The notes under the pieces: model-generated
Databases searched by the model: none
Seen by the model: the letters and a program-made list of their open reading frames with translations, nothing else
What the model was told of the DNA's origin: nothing
Shown here: positions 1 to 11,563 of the stretch, in pieces
Numbering within the stretch: the first letter of the stretch is position 1
Layout of the letters: each line of letters starts with the position of its first letter
Assembly (NCBI GenBank): GCA_963693285.1
Contig: OY848921.1
Location: 7,019,229-7,083,228 of the forward strand
DNA from: Xestospongia muta
Lineage: Eukaryota > Porifera > Demospongiae > Haplosclerida > Petrosiidae
Reading direction: 5' to 3'
Length of the DNA: 64,000 bases
Translations under genes and position numbers: made by a program

Positions 1-1016
1 ACTTTTGTGGGTTTAATCAAGGTGTTAATAGCACACTCTATCGCTGTGAGAAGGAACTAGAACCTACATTAACATCTCTTGGTATCTGTTATACCATTAA
101 TAGTATTACTAAAGGGAGATCAGATCTTTATATCACATCGACAGGAGCAAAGTATGGATTGAAAATGATTTTTAATATAAGTCAAATAAATCATCCACCT
201 ATTGAGGGGAATACTGGCATCAAAATAGTAGTCCATGAAAGAGATGACATCCCTAGACCTAATCTTTATGGATTTGGAATACCTCCAGGAAGAAATGCTT
301 ACATTGGTTTAAGGAAAAAGATTGACATAGATCATACAAGTAATGTTGGATGTATTGATGATCGTAAGCTGTCCTTTTATCCACACTATGATTATTCTCA
401 ATTTGCTTGTCGACAAAATGCTCGTGTTGAACATATAGCACAACCTAATACTTGTAACTGCATTCTTGATTCTTCATCTAGACCTTTTAGTGGTCCTTAT
501 GCTAACACTCCCAATTGTACATTTAATGATACTTGTTGTTTACTTAATCAATATTCTAGTTTTGATGCACGAGTTGGGTGTCCTGTCCCATGTCAATTTG
601 AATACTATGATAACACAATAAGCTACTCCAGTTTTCCTACTGGACCTTATCTTGAAGATATTGCAATTACTTTAAATATGAGCAAGGACAGTATTCGTGA
701 TGATGTTGTGTCAGTTAGTATATTTTTTGAAGATTTACAAGTGACATCAACTACAACTGAATATTCATATCCCTTTTCTGCATTTTTAGCTGACCTTGGA
801 GGAGCTCTAGGGTTATTTCTTGGTGCTAGCCTGATAGCATTTATAGAGATTGGTATGCTCCTATTGGATGAATTAAAGAGGCTTCTTTTACCACGAAAAT
901 GTAAAAAGAAAGTAGAAACATTTGATGCTACTTTAAATCTACCTGAAATCACTGACAAATCAGAGCAAAATAAACCAGATTCTGAAGAGCAACTAGTAAA
1001 AGAAACTGAAGCATGA
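1..1016 (+). CDS. DEG/ENaC channel gene 1, 3' part (5' end outside window)
   Basis: Partial coding region: the frame is open from base 3 (the first two bases finish an upstream codon) to the TGA at 1014-1016, about 337 residues. It holds the extracellular domain and TM2 of an amiloride-class (DEG/ENaC) sodium channel. Visible family marks are the CYTIN segment, the PPGRNAYI loop, the cysteine run ending EHIAQPNTCNC, the TCCLL motif, and near the C-terminus a GALGLFLGAS segment whose GAS tripeptide is the family selectivity filter, followed by TM2. No introns. It is closely similar to genes 2 and 3 downstream, so it is the first visible unit of that tandem group. TM1 and the N-terminus lie to the left of the window. 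The internal ATG at 159 is not the real start, because homology continues upstream of it. Confidence 0.9.
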   Translation, partial: FCGFNQGVNSTLYRCEKELEPTLTSLGICYTINSITKGRSDLYITSTGAKYGLKMIFNISQINHPPIEGNTGIKIVVHERDDIPRPNLYGFGIPPGRNAYIGLRKKIDIDHTSNVGCIDDRKLSFYPHYDYSQFACRQNARVEHIAQPNTCNCILDSSSRPFSGPYANTPNCTFNDTCCLLNQYSSFDARVGCPVPCQFEYYDNTISYSSFPTGPYLEDIAITLNMSKDSIRDDVVSVSIFFEDLQVTSTTTEYSYPFSAFLADLGGALGLFLGASLIAFIEIGMLLLDELKRLLLPRKCKKKVETFDATLNLPEITDKSEQNKPDSEEQLVKETEA

Positions 1017-1900
1017 CTTAATGGATGCATTGTATTTATTGACAAACAAGGTTTCAAGTACAAGTTATTTTATTATATTATGTGACTCAATTTACATTAG
1101 CATTAGTATATGTATTCTTTTTTCAAAAAAACATATCCTTTGTCTTATTAGATTAGTATACAATTTGTAAAGTATATAAAGTATGTCAATATAGTCAACC
1201 ATATAATGTTGTATGCTGATATTTATGTGTAACTACTAGTACTTGTCAGTTACAAATGTTTGTTGAAATATCATATATCTCTTGTTCATAGCTTCTAGTA
1301 ATGGATATCCCACTACAAAAGTTAGTTGTTTGGCTTCCTAATTGGCTTTTTAGTGTAAGGTTACGCTAACTTGGCTTTGTGTGTATAAAAATCTGAAACA
1401 AGACCACACTAGGAATGACTATATAAAAATCTCTACACATTAGCTATACAAAGGTCTTGCAATAAATATGTATAGGGCTATAAGTGACTACTATGTAGAT
1501 ATTATTATTTTGAAATGACAACATTGCTATACAAAAATGTTTATCTAATATATATGTACTAAATGAACCAACTAAAGACATAAAGTATGTTTACCCACTT
1601 TATCATCACAAAAACTTGGATGAAATCTATTAAATGTACAATGCTGATGTCAAGTGATCAACACATATATTTATACATCAATCTTGTATTATACTTATTT
1701 ATCAGTCTATGTAACAATATTGCATTGTATGATATGTATTGTTTATTAGCTTTACTTAAATTGCGTAAAAGAATATTTGAATAAAGTGCTATAATGTTGT
1801 GGACATTATGTAATAGTAGCTGTAAACCTTATAAGGCAAAAAACAGAATATATAGTTGTTATATATGTTATTAATTGCATAGTATACTATAGACATCTTA

Positions 1901-2146
1901 GAAGCAATGTATATGTTTGATGTATGTAGATCAAAGAAATGACAATATTATACTATATTCATAGAAGCAATGTATATGTTTGGTGCATGGAGATCAAAGG
2001 AATGACAATGTTATAGTCATCATAGAAGCAATGTATATGTTTGTTGTATGGAGATCAGAGGAATGACAGTGTTATAATATAGTCATTATTAGAAGAAATG
2101 TATATGTTTGTTGCATGGAGATCAAAGGAATTACAATATTATTTCA
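1901..2146. repeat. Tandem repeat, about 4 copies of a 62-68-bp unit
   Basis: The phrase gaagcaatgtatatgtttg recurs at 1901, 1963, 2025 and 2093 (the last with one change), each time followed by a variant of tgcatggagatcaaaggaat. The periods are 62, 62 and 68 bases. Copies differ by a few substitutions and small indels. No coding potential. Confidence 0.85.
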
Positions 2147-2453
2147 TTTGGCAAAGATTTATAAATTTTATTGGTTGATTTAAACAATAATATTTATTGT
2201 TTATAGTCATTTATGTTGTATACAATACAACATATTCTACTGTCCTCTTTGGTTAGGAAAATAAGCAATCTGGCATGCCAAGTATGCATGTGCTTTTAGT
2301 AATTGTAACTTTAAGTAAAAGTAATGGGGAGAACTTTCATGGTTCAACATTTAGAGTATAGTCATCAGAATACTGTAACTTTATTAGATGTAACATAATA
2401 CCACAAACCAAAGCTTTCGACTAACCAATTTTGAAAGAAAAAGAAAACAGACA

Positions 2454-2497
2454 TCTCTCTGGTCCAGGAATCAAGTTTGATTCCTGGACCAAAGAGA
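2454..2497. repeat. Short inverted repeat (hairpin)
   Basis: Two 21-base arms with one mismatch are separated by 2 bases; the core ggtccaggaatcaa pairs with ttgattcctggacc. It lies just left of the DIRS-like retrotransposon relic and could belong to its upstream part, but that is not shown. Confidence 0.7.
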
Positions 2498-2689
2498 CAT
2501 TTGTTTTCTGCTCCCAGTTTGATTCTATGTAATATCAGGAGATTACCAACTAATTTTATGAGTTTGATCTTTCCTCCACAAAGCGATTTAATATGTCTAG
2601 ACATGTCTAATAGAGGTCTCTAGCCTTAACCAAGAAGATAGAAGACTCAAAAATGACAACACAGCTGAAATGTTTGGAAGAGCTTTACC

Positions 2690-4610
2690 AGCTCTATATT
2701 TCTAGTCCCTAAGTTAGAGAGCCCTTGGTAACCAGTGATCATTCTAATTTCTCTCAACAGATATTTAATACCTATGATTTTGAAGATGTAATCCATTAGA
2801 TCACTCAAAGAGTTGATTTAGATAGAAGACTGGATGATCAAACTAGACCTAAAGGATACACACCCTTTCACTTCCTATCTATCAGGATCATCACAACCAC
2901 CACAGATTCAAAAGTGGAATGGACAATTGTGGCAGTTCATGACCTTCCTTTTGGTGTAGACTCTGTGCCTTCTGCATGCATTCACTAAGCTTTTGAACTT
3001 GTCATCCTAAGAAAGATGGAGATTTGGTTACTACTGTATCTCAATGACATGCATACATTTTTGGCAAGGAGCACAGAAAACATGTGACAAAATTTAGACA
3101 CAACTCTAGAACTGTTGATTCTACTAAGGTTTGTGGTCAACTTGAAAAAGAATGTCCCTCCTCCCTCCAATGGAAGAACTGAAATTCCTTTTGTTTATTC
3201 TTAACTTATCAGTCAATGACAACAGTTTTGAAGGTAGCATGCTTTCTGGGCACCTTCAATGCACCTCATCCTGCAATCTCCCCAGCACCACTGATAGACT
3301 GAAAGATGAGATTGGACCTCCAATGGTAGGCCAGTCAGCAAATGTGAGATCTCGAAATGTTGTGCAGTTGGATTTGGTGATTGAGTCTGATGCTTTCAAT
3401 ATAGGTTGGGGTACTTTGTGGAAAGGGAATGCTCAGATAACCCTTTAATCACCCATGAGATTTCATGTCACATTAAATGCCTTGTCTGTACTATTATAAT
3501 TGTGGTGATCATTTTTTGTCTTAGATGATTAGCTTATTGTAGGAATTATGAAGCCACTAACAATAGTGGTGACCATCTAAATCAATCATTAATTCCAACT
3601 TTTTGCTGTTAGATCAAAAGAGTAATGAATGCAGGGCATACATTCTGCTCAGAAAGACAATTGATGCCTTTGTATTACCATGATGATTTCTGAACTGAAG
3701 CAAAAGGTTTGAGAGAGAAATACAGCTAAGAGCTCATCCACAGCACCTACCAGCACAGCACTTTCTGGCTAGTCAAAGAATGCACAGCAGATTGGTAGTT
3801 ACATCAACAACAGATTTGAGCGACTGGATACATCAAGAGATTTTCTTTGCTCCAGAGGAGATGGTTGGATTATACCTTTTCTCCTCTTGTATCAATTCAC
3901 AGGTTTGCCAACTGGATATAAGATCCAAAAGTTTGGGGAAATTATGTCTTCTCAATCAGCTGAAGTGAACACTTTTCCTACATGTTTCCTCAAATTGCTC
4001 TTCTCTTTTTTGACTGAACAAGCTTCAGGAGGATCAGGTTACAACAGCTCACTGGGGTGACCAGATCAGTTATGGTTCTCAGAAGTTTGATTACCCTCCA
4101 TTATTACTTCTCTTACCCCAAGATATGCTAATCGATCTTGAGGGTTACATTCCCTTAATGATACTGGAAAGTCAGCCTCTTGTAGCCACTTGGACTGTCT
4201 CAGGAGATCACACAGTATATGTCAGCATATCATAGAGTCTTAACTGAATCAGGTTATTTTAGTGCATAGAGACAGTAGAATAACTGCCACCTTGAAGAGG
4301 GTGTTGAGTCATTTTCTGCTCCTGTGGGACACATATTAAAAATCTAGTTAGAGAAATTTGACAAAGTTAAATAATATTCTACTTACAATACCATTACATT
4401 AGCTATCTCTATGTCCCATGGAGAAACGGATGCTGTGTACATTGGTCAGCATACTTGTTTCTCAAAGGAGTATTAGAGGGGATTAGACCTCATATTATCA
4501 TAAATTCAAACTCTTCTTTAAATTGAGGAATTGGTACCTTTTTCTTAAATTGACAATATTGATAGCATTAGCTAATTTTTAGAGTTGGTAAGACATGGCA
4601 GTTTTGGTCT
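2690..4610 (+). mobile_element. Degenerate DIRS/Ngaro-like retrotransposon relic (RT, RNase H, traces of tyrosine recombinase)
   Basis: Read across frameshifts and stops, this stretch follows the order of a DIRS/Ngaro-type pol gene. At about 2692 it reads LVPK then P.VI..SLNRYLI, the start of the reverse transcriptase. Around 2800-2990 it reads W.IKLDLKD, then W.GQLWQF, then AFTKLL. Around 3020-3080 YLNDMHTFLARSTE matches the YLDD catalytic segment, with N in place of the first D. At about 3378-3410 VIESDAFNIGWGTL matches the RNase H segment VIESDAS..GWG. Positions 3780-4060 contain the distal RNase H part, and 4500-4580 has a weak LKLTILIAL segment like the start of the tyrosine recombinase. 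There are many stops and frameshifts, so it is dead. It lies between channel genes 1 and 2 and has no counterpart between genes 2 and 3. Confidence 0.75.
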
Positions 4611-4955
4611 TGTGTTATAGGTCATATCTAGTAAATGGTATAAATCTTGATATTTGATATAGGCCTTAACAAGTTAAGAAAGAATGGTCCATCAATTGAG
4701 GCCTTCTATATCTGATATTATCATCACTGCAATCTATGTATATTCTAGTTTTACAAGTGTATATTGTATCCAATTTATCACTATCACTAATATAATTGTT
4801 CATTAGTTCAAATTATAGTGACCACTTTATGTATTGATTTCTAATTAATCTATGAATAATTGTTGATACTGACGTTTGATGAGTCGTTATATAATAAATT
4901 AATTATTAGTTAGAAAGGGAGGTGCTAACGCATTTCCATCCGCCTTCAAATAACT

Positions 4956-6485
4956 ATGGCTAACAATGGCGATGAGTCTCCATGTGAAGATAACAAAGAG
5001 CAATCAATGGTCTGCAATAGTGGAAGATGTCACTATAATGACTACTACTTGAGAAAATGGGTTGAAGAGACATCACTGTATGGAATACCTCATATCTTCA
5101 AAGGAAAATCAAAGATAAGGCGAATTATTTGGGCAATTGTACTAATTGCTTTAATCATTGGATGTCTAATCACTATTGGATACAATATGTATCGTTATAT
5201 CAAAAGTCCTACAGCTACAACTGTTGCTATAGAAACATTTGAGAGAGATGGATTGCCCTTTCCAGCTGTGACTATTTGTAGTCTTAATGCACACGAGTCT
5301 TCGGTGATTGCTCAACTTACATATTTTCTATTCAACCCAGACTTGGCTTATGATATCCGTGCAGTAAATAATCTTCAGACGTGTGATAAAGTTCTAAGCA
5401 ATATCACTGGAGATGTCCTAAATACTGCTATATGGGAAGACATTGAAAATTCGTTTAAAAATTTCGTTTACTTCTGTGGGTTTCTTCAGGGTGTTAATAA
5501 TAATCTTATTAACTGTACAGAGGAACTACAACCTGTACTAACATCACTTGGTGTCTGTTATACCATTAATAGTATTACTAATGGTGAACCAGATCGTTAT
5601 GTTACAGCCACTGGAGCAAAGTATGGTTTGAAAATGATTTTAAACATAAGTCAAATGAGTCATCCACCTATTGAGGGGAATGCAGGCATCAAAATAATAG
5701 TTCATGAAAGACGTGACATTGCTAGACCTAATCTTTATGGATTTGGAATACCTCCAGGGAGAAATGCTTACATTGGTGTAAGGAAAAAGATTGACATAGA
5801 TCATACTAGTAATGTTGGATGTACTGATGACCGTAAGCTTTCATTTTATCCGTATTATGACTATTCTCAATTTGCTTGCAAACAAAATGCTCGTGTTGAA
5901 CATATAGCACAGCCTAATACTTGTAACTGCATTCTTGATCCCTCAACTAGACCTTCTAGTGGTCCTTATTCTAACACTCCTGATTGTACGTTTAATGATA
6001 CTTGTTGTTTACTTAATCAATATGCCAGTTTTGATCCACGAGTTGGGTGTCCTCTTCCATGTCATTTTGTATACTATGATAACGAAATAAGTTATTCCAG
6101 TTTTCCTAATGGTCCTTATCTTGAAGATCTAGCAATGTCAATTAATACAAGTGAAGACAGTATTCGAAGTGATTTTATGTCAGTTAATGTATATTTTGAG
6201 GATTTACAAGTGACAACAACTACAACTGAATATTCATATCCTTTTACTGCATTTTTAGCTGACGTTGGAGGAACTATGGGGCTATATCTTGGTGCTAGCC
6301 TTATAGCATTTATAGAGATTGGTATGCTCATAGCGGATGAATTGAAGAGGCTTCTTATCTCGAGAAAATGTAAAAAGAAACCAAAAGACATTGAGACTGG
6401 TATAGAACTGCCTGAAATCTCAGGTGAAATAAAGAGTGTTGATCAAGAAGAGCAAGTTTTTATAAAAGAAGAAAATGAAGCATGA
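4956..6485 (+). CDS. DEG/ENaC channel gene 2 (complete, intronless)
   Basis: A 509-residue channel subunit, a usual length for DEG/ENaC proteins. It should act in the plasma membrane as one of three subunits of a sodium-selective or non-selective cation channel. Order of parts: short cytoplasmic N-terminus; TM1 at about 57-77; FPAVTIC at 102-108 just after TM1; a large cysteine-rich extracellular domain with CYTIN, PPGRNAYI, EHIAQPNTCNC, TCCLL and CPLPC; then GGTMGLYLGAS with the GAS filter at about 446-448, TM2, and a charged tail. The N-terminal His-Gly gating motif of the family is Tyr-Gly here (residues 42-43). The start is the first ATG of the frame, in the same sequence context as gene 3. 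Ligand and subtype cannot be told from sequence. Confidence 0.95.
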   Translation: MANNGDESPCEDNKEQSMVCNSGRCHYNDYYLRKWVEETSLYGIPHIFKGKSKIRRIIWAIVLIALIIGCLITIGYNMYRYIKSPTATTVAIETFERDGLPFPAVTICSLNAHESSVIAQLTYFLFNPDLAYDIRAVNNLQTCDKVLSNITGDVLNTAIWEDIENSFKNFVYFCGFLQGVNNNLINCTEELQPVLTSLGVCYTINSITNGEPDRYVTATGAKYGLKMILNISQMSHPPIEGNAGIKIIVHERRDIARPNLYGFGIPPGRNAYIGVRKKIDIDHTSNVGCTDDRKLSFYPYYDYSQFACKQNARVEHIAQPNTCNCILDPSTRPSSGPYSNTPDCTFNDTCCLLNQYASFDPRVGCPLPCHFVYYDNEISYSSFPNGPYLEDLAMSINTSEDSIRSDFMSVNVYFEDLQVTTTTTEYSYPFTAFLADVGGTMGLYLGASLIAFIEIGMLIADELKRLLISRKCKKKPKDIETGIELPEISGEIKSVDQEEQVFIKEENEA

Positions 6486-7679
6486 CTAATAATATGCGTT
6501 GCATGTATTGACAATCAAGGTTATATGTACAAGTTATCCTAATATTATGTAAATCATTTGCTATTTCCATTAGTTTGTGTATTTTTCAGTTCAGAATTAC
6601 ATAGACTTATCTCAACATGGCTAGTCATTTCATGAGTGTATAAGCTAATTTGTAATATTGACATTATAAGCTTAAATGTTAATACAACAACCATTGGTAG
6701 ATAAATTTTGTATGCATTTTGTTCATATATATCAGTAACCCATAACCCACATAGGAAGAAGGAGTGTGCAACTACATATTTATAGATCATTGAACAAAAC
6801 ATCTCATTCAATGACCATATAAGGAAATACATGTTTTCATTTTACAACTACTTAAGCTCGTCATGAGGAGATTATTGTGCTTTGTTTAATACTATAATAG
6901 TTTTACATCCTTATAAACTATAGATTGAAAGGTATTTTAAATTTTATTTGGATTACCTACTAATTACTATGGAATTGTACTATTACGTTCTGCTTAACAA
7001 ATAATTTCTCAAAATGTATGATAATATAAAAATGTATTTGTAGTATGTAAGTATGTTCTGTATATATATAAATTGTATAAACTGTTAGAATAAGTTGATT
7101 TTAATATATTATTGAAATTTTTGTTGCATGTAACACTGCTCTCATTTCATCTTGTCAAAGAATAAACAAAATTATTACCATGTATATGTAGTTAGCTACA
7201 GAAACAATAAATTCCATCTTAATAGTGATAGCCTAGCATATTGTCTAAATCTTGTCAAAGAATAAACACAGTCATGACATATAATATATGGTTAGCTAAA
7301 TAAATAATAAATTTCGTAGTACTTTAGTAATCAAAACAATATTGATGTTTACTCTTTTGAATAAATAATTTTGCCATATTCAACCGTATAATCTTATGTT
7401 GGTTAAATTATTATGTACTATGTACTAAACTGACTTACTATATTGAAGTATTTGTAAAGATATTTTGCTTACATTGACTCTTAAGTATAGTTCTTCACTA
7501 GTTCAAATTATAGTGACCACTTTACGTCTTGATTTCCAGTTGATATACAGCTTGTTAATAATTGTTGGTACTGACATGTTGAATCGTTCTATAAGTGCTA
7601 AATATTATTATTGTAATGAATTAATTATTAGCTAAAAAGGGAGGTGCCAGCGCATCTGCCTATCCGCCTACAAATAGCT
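6486..7679. other. Intergenic spacer between channel genes 2 and 3
   Basis: AT-rich spacer without a gene. Its left part resembles the 3' flank of gene 3 (for example the phrase acatagacttatctca at about 6600 and 9326), and its right part (from about 7500) resembles the 5' flank of gene 2 from about 4800. This marks the borders of a tandem unit of roughly 2.7 kb. It contains the approximate repeat at 7148-7340. Confidence 0.7.
7148..7340. repeat. Two tandem copies of an approximately 100-bp spacer repeat
   Basis: The phrase cttgtcaaagaataaaca followed within about 40 bases by gttagcta and aataataaatt occurs at about 7152 and again at about 7252. The same pair of blocks recurs at about 9870-10035 and 15897-16062, so it is a dispersed component of the channel cluster spacers. 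Confidence 0.7.
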
Positions 7680-9209
7680 ATGGCTAACAAGGGCGATAAG
7701 TCTCCATGTGAAGATAACAAAGTGCAATCTAAGTTCTGCAATAGTGGAAGATGTCACTACAATGACCACTACTTGAGAAAATGGGTTGAAGAAACATCAC
7801 TGTATGTAATACCTCACATCTTCAAAGGAAAATCAAAGATAAGGCGAATTATTTGGGTGATTATACTAATTGGTTTAATCATTGGATGTCTAATCACTAT
7901 TGGATACAATATGTATCGTTATATCAAAAGTCCTACAGCTACAACTGTTGTTATAGAAACATTTGAGAGAGATGGATTGCCCTTTCCAGCTGTGACTATT
8001 TGTAGTCTTAATGCACACGAGTCTTCGGTGATTGCTCAACTTACAAATTTTATATTCAACCCAGACTTGGCTTATGATATCCGTGTAGTAAATAATCTTC
8101 AGACGTGTGATAAAGTTCTAAGCAATATCACTGGAGATGTCCGAAATACTGCTATATGGGAAGACATTGAAAATTCGTTTAACAATTTTGTTTACTTCTG
8201 TGGATTTATTCAGGGTGTTAATAATAATCTTACTAACTGTACAGAGGAACTACAACCTGTACTAACATCACTTGGTGTCTGTTATACCATTAATAGTATT
8301 ACTAATGGTGAACCAGATCGTTATGTTACAGCCACTGGAGCAAAGTATGGTTTGAAAATGATTTTAAACATAAGTCAAATGAGTCATCCACCTATTGAAG
8401 GGAATACTGGCATCAAAATAATAGTTCATGAAAGAGATGACATTGCTAGACCTAATCTTTATGGATTTGGAATACCTCCAGGGAGAAATGCTTACATTGG
8501 TGTAAGGAAAAAGATTGACATAGATCATACTAGTAATGTTGGATGTATTGATGACCGTAAGCTTTCATTTTATCCGTATTATGAATATTCTCAATTTGCT
8601 TGCAAACAAAATGCTCGTGTTGAACATATAGCACAACCTAATACTTGTAACTGCATTCTTGATCCCTCAACAAGACCTTCTAGTGGTCCTTATTCTAAGA
8701 CTCCTGATTGTACGTTTAATGATACTTGTTGTTTACTTAATCATTATTCCAGTTTCGATACACGAGTTGGGTGTCCTCTTCCATGTCATTTTGAGTACTA
8801 TGATAACGAAATAAGTTATTCCAGTTTTCCTACTGGTCCTCTTCTTAAAGACCTTGCAATGTCAATTAATACAAGTGAAGACAGTATTCGAAATGATTTT
8901 ATGTCAGTTAATGTATATTTTGAGGATTTACAAGTGACAACAACTACAACTGAATATTCATATCCCTTTACTGCATTTTTAGCTGATGTTGGAGGAGTTA
9001 TGGGGCTATTTCTTGGTGCTAGCCTTATTGCATTTATAGAGATTGGTATGCTCATAGCGGATGAATTGAAGAGGCTTCTTATCTCAAGAAAATGTAAAAA
9101 GAAACTGAAAGACATTGAGACTGGTATAGAACTACTTGAAATTACAGGTGAAATGGAGAAAGATAATCTAAAAGAGCAAGAATTAGTAACAAAAGAAAGT
9201 GAAGTATGA
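7680..9209 (+). CDS. DEG/ENaC channel gene 3 (complete, intronless)
   Basis: A 509-residue close paralogue of gene 2, with the same domain order: TM1 near residues 57-77, FPAVTIC, cysteine-rich extracellular domain, GGVMGLFLGAS filter region, TM2 and a charged tail. The start at 7680 is chosen because it aligns with the start of gene 2 (MAN.GD.SPCEDNK); an in-frame upstream ATG at 7644 would add 12 residues that gene 2 lacks. The notable difference is at the N-terminal gating motif, where the family's His-Gly is Tyr-Val: even the glycine is gone. The frame is otherwise clean, so the gene looks functional at the level of coding. Confidence 0.94.
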   Translation: MANKGDKSPCEDNKVQSKFCNSGRCHYNDHYLRKWVEETSLYVIPHIFKGKSKIRRIIWVIILIGLIIGCLITIGYNMYRYIKSPTATTVVIETFERDGLPFPAVTICSLNAHESSVIAQLTNFIFNPDLAYDIRVVNNLQTCDKVLSNITGDVRNTAIWEDIENSFNNFVYFCGFIQGVNNNLTNCTEELQPVLTSLGVCYTINSITNGEPDRYVTATGAKYGLKMILNISQMSHPPIEGNTGIKIIVHERDDIARPNLYGFGIPPGRNAYIGVRKKIDIDHTSNVGCIDDRKLSFYPYYEYSQFACKQNARVEHIAQPNTCNCILDPSTRPSSGPYSKTPDCTFNDTCCLLNHYSSFDTRVGCPLPCHFEYYDNEISYSSFPTGPLLKDLAMSINTSEDSIRNDFMSVNVYFEDLQVTTTTTEYSYPFTAFLADVGGVMGLFLGASLIAFIEIGMLIADELKRLLISRKCKKKLKDIETGIELLEITGEMEKDNLKEQELVTKESEV

Positions 9210-9795
9210 CTACCGATGTATGTTATGTATATTGACAATCAAGTCTATGTACAAGTTATTCTAATAGTATGTGATTTATATGCTATTACCATTAGTGTGT
9301 GTATGCTTTTCACTTCAGAATTACATAGACTTATCTCAGCATGGTTAGTCATTTCATGAAGTTATAAGGTAATTTATAATATTGACATTATAAACTTGAA
9401 TGTTAATAGAACAACCATTAGCACATATACTTTGTATGCATTTTGTTTTACATATATCAGTAACACATAACCCCACAAAGGAAGAAGGAGTGTGCGACTA
9501 CATATTTTTGGATCATTAAACAAAAACACCTCATTTAATGACCATATAAGGAAATACATATTCATAATTTTACAAATACTTAAGCTGGTTATGAGGAGAC
9601 TATTGTAGTTTGTTTAATGCTATAATGGTTTTACATCCTTATAAACTATAGATTCAAAGGTATTTTAAAACTCTGTTTAGATTACTAACTGATTACTATG
9701 GAATTGTACAGTTCTATTAAGTACTGCTTAACAAATGATTTCTCAAAATGGACATATTTGTAGTATGTAGGGATGTCCAGTACTACATACTATCA
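9210..9795. other. Intergenic spacer after channel gene 3
   Basis: AT-rich spacer without a gene. It resembles the 3' flank of gene 2 and leads into the left end of the first ~6-kb duplication unit at about 9796. Confidence 0.6.
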
Positions 9796-10685
9796 ATTGT
9801 ATAAACTGTTAGAATAAACTGTTGTTTTAGTGAATTTTTGGTTGCATGTAACAGTCATAGCATAGCATTTTGTTTTGTCAAAGAATAACAAAATCATCAC
9901 ATATATGTAGTCCTAATACATATTAATAATAAATTTCATAGTAACTGCCCTCGCCTAGTAACATCTTGTACATTTAAATCTTGTCAAAGAATAAACAGTC
10001 ATTGCATACATATTGTTAGCTAAAGAAACAATAAATTCCATAGTACTTTAGTAATCAAAACAATATTGATATTTACTCTTTTGCAAAAATAATTTACCAC
10101 GTTCAACTTATATAACCATAATTGGTTAAATCAACAAATCGATGTTTACTCTTAATTAGAATTAGAGTAGTGTTATTTTGCTGTGCTGTTTATGAATTAA
10201 ATACTAATTATATATTATATTAATGAGGGGTTCATATAAACCCATCCTTATAAGAGGAACTACTACTATTATAGAAGACCCATGCAATAGCCTGAATCAA
10301 ATTCATTAATCAATATGTGTATTCATTATAACAATGGCCAATATATACTACACTATTAAGTGATATATATGATATACAGTCATACTCAACTGCAGAGACC
10401 AGCTATAGGACTACAATCTCAGTGCCCAAAACACTTATACTAACACTTTCATTTGCATATAGACAGTATGGTGTACGCATAGCCAGAAAAATTATATTTA
10501 GCTATTACGTCATCACGTATAGTGTTCTGGATACCCCACGCCGAGAGTTGTGTACACGTGTTGACTTAGGCGATCACATGAGGGTTCGTGCAAGTGTTTC
10601 ATGGCCAGCAGAGGCACTACTTAACTATTATCTTCAATTCAAAACGAGAAGAATAGCTTATATAAAAATAAAACGTGTCGTTTAA

Positions 10686-11132
10686 ATGACAATTACTTGA
10701 GAAAATGGTTTGAAGAGACCACATTAATAAATGGAATAACTCGTATCTTCACTGAAAAATAAAAGATAAGATGAATTCTATAGAGAATTATTTATGTTGG
10801 TGTAGTCCTTGGATGTTTGTACACTGTTGTTAATATCATATGTCGTTTCATTGAAATATGTACATCTACAACCATTTCTGTGAAAATATGCTTGAGTTTA
10901 CTTTTCTAGCATTAACTGTTTGCAATTTGAATATATACACCAGATATACATCAAATGAAAAACATAAAATTGAGTTCTTGGAATTTCTTTTAATCGAGAG
11001 TTAGGATTTGATTTTGGAGAAACGTTGTATAATGAGGGATATATGTGAGAGTGTGTTGGATAGTATATCAGAATCTATACTAGATATAAAGCAATATTGA
11101 AAGGTCTTGAACAATCCTTTAAAGAATTCACT
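10686..11132 (+). pseudogene. DEG/ENaC pseudogene, 5' part only (copy 1)
   Basis: The start of a channel gene is readable (DNYLR/KWFEE and ITRIFT, matching N..YLRKWVEE and IPHIFKG of gene 2), but stops and frameshifts follow at once. Only the N-terminal and post-TM1 part remains. It ends at about 11132, where copy 2 continues for another 1.5 kb; the break shares the bases CACT with the far side of the deletion. The upstream open frame from 10422 starts with GTG, not ATG, and is probably old 5' flank. Confidence 0.8.
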
Positions 11133-11563
11133 AACTTTGTTATTATATAACAGAGTTCACACTATCAATACATGTGCATGTCATTCCCTACGCTAATTGA
11201 CTGTAAAAGAAATTTGTGCATGATGTTTGTTGAAAATAACTGCCGAATGGAATGAACTCCCTAAGTAATTGATCATCTAATTATAAAAATCGATTAAATA
11301 TTAGCCAGTGGCAAATTCATACTCATTGCAACCAGAAGCAACACAGTCTTTCATTTTAAATGTCATATAACTTTAAAGCTACTATTATATTTGTATAATG
11401 TATGCATTGTTGTTCTAATTATAAATTCTAATCTAAATTTAAACATGACCGCATGACAGTGTTAGTGTTACTGTCCTTAGATGGATGTGTAAGTAATGTT
11501 ACATATATATACCAAACAAGGCTTCATAATATATATTGTCAACAAAATCTATGTGCAAGACTA

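Larger units (their letters stand above)
1017..2689. other. Intergenic, AT-rich, no gene seen
   Basis: Non-coding stretch after channel gene 1. The first bases after the stop resemble the 3' flanks of genes 2 and 3. It holds the 62-68-bp tandem repeat at 1901-2146 and the hairpin at 2454-2497. Short open frames here have no recognisable similarity and I do not call them genes. Confidence 0.6.

Noticed and set aside
1901..2146. Possible CRISPR array (regularly spaced repeats)
   Set aside because: The whole 62-68-base unit is repeated, with no unique spacers, and the genome is eukaryotic. It is an ordinary tandem repeat.
3152..3448. 98-codon open frame as a host gene
   Set aside because: It contains the RNase H segment of the DIRS-like relic and is only a surviving stretch of that element.
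10422..10685. Open frame of 87 codons (also 17104-17409 in copy 2) that might be a small gene
   Set aside because: Both begin with GTG rather than ATG, they have no recognisable domain, and in copy 2 the frame runs straight into the broken channel N-terminus. More likely old 5' flank of the pseudogene.
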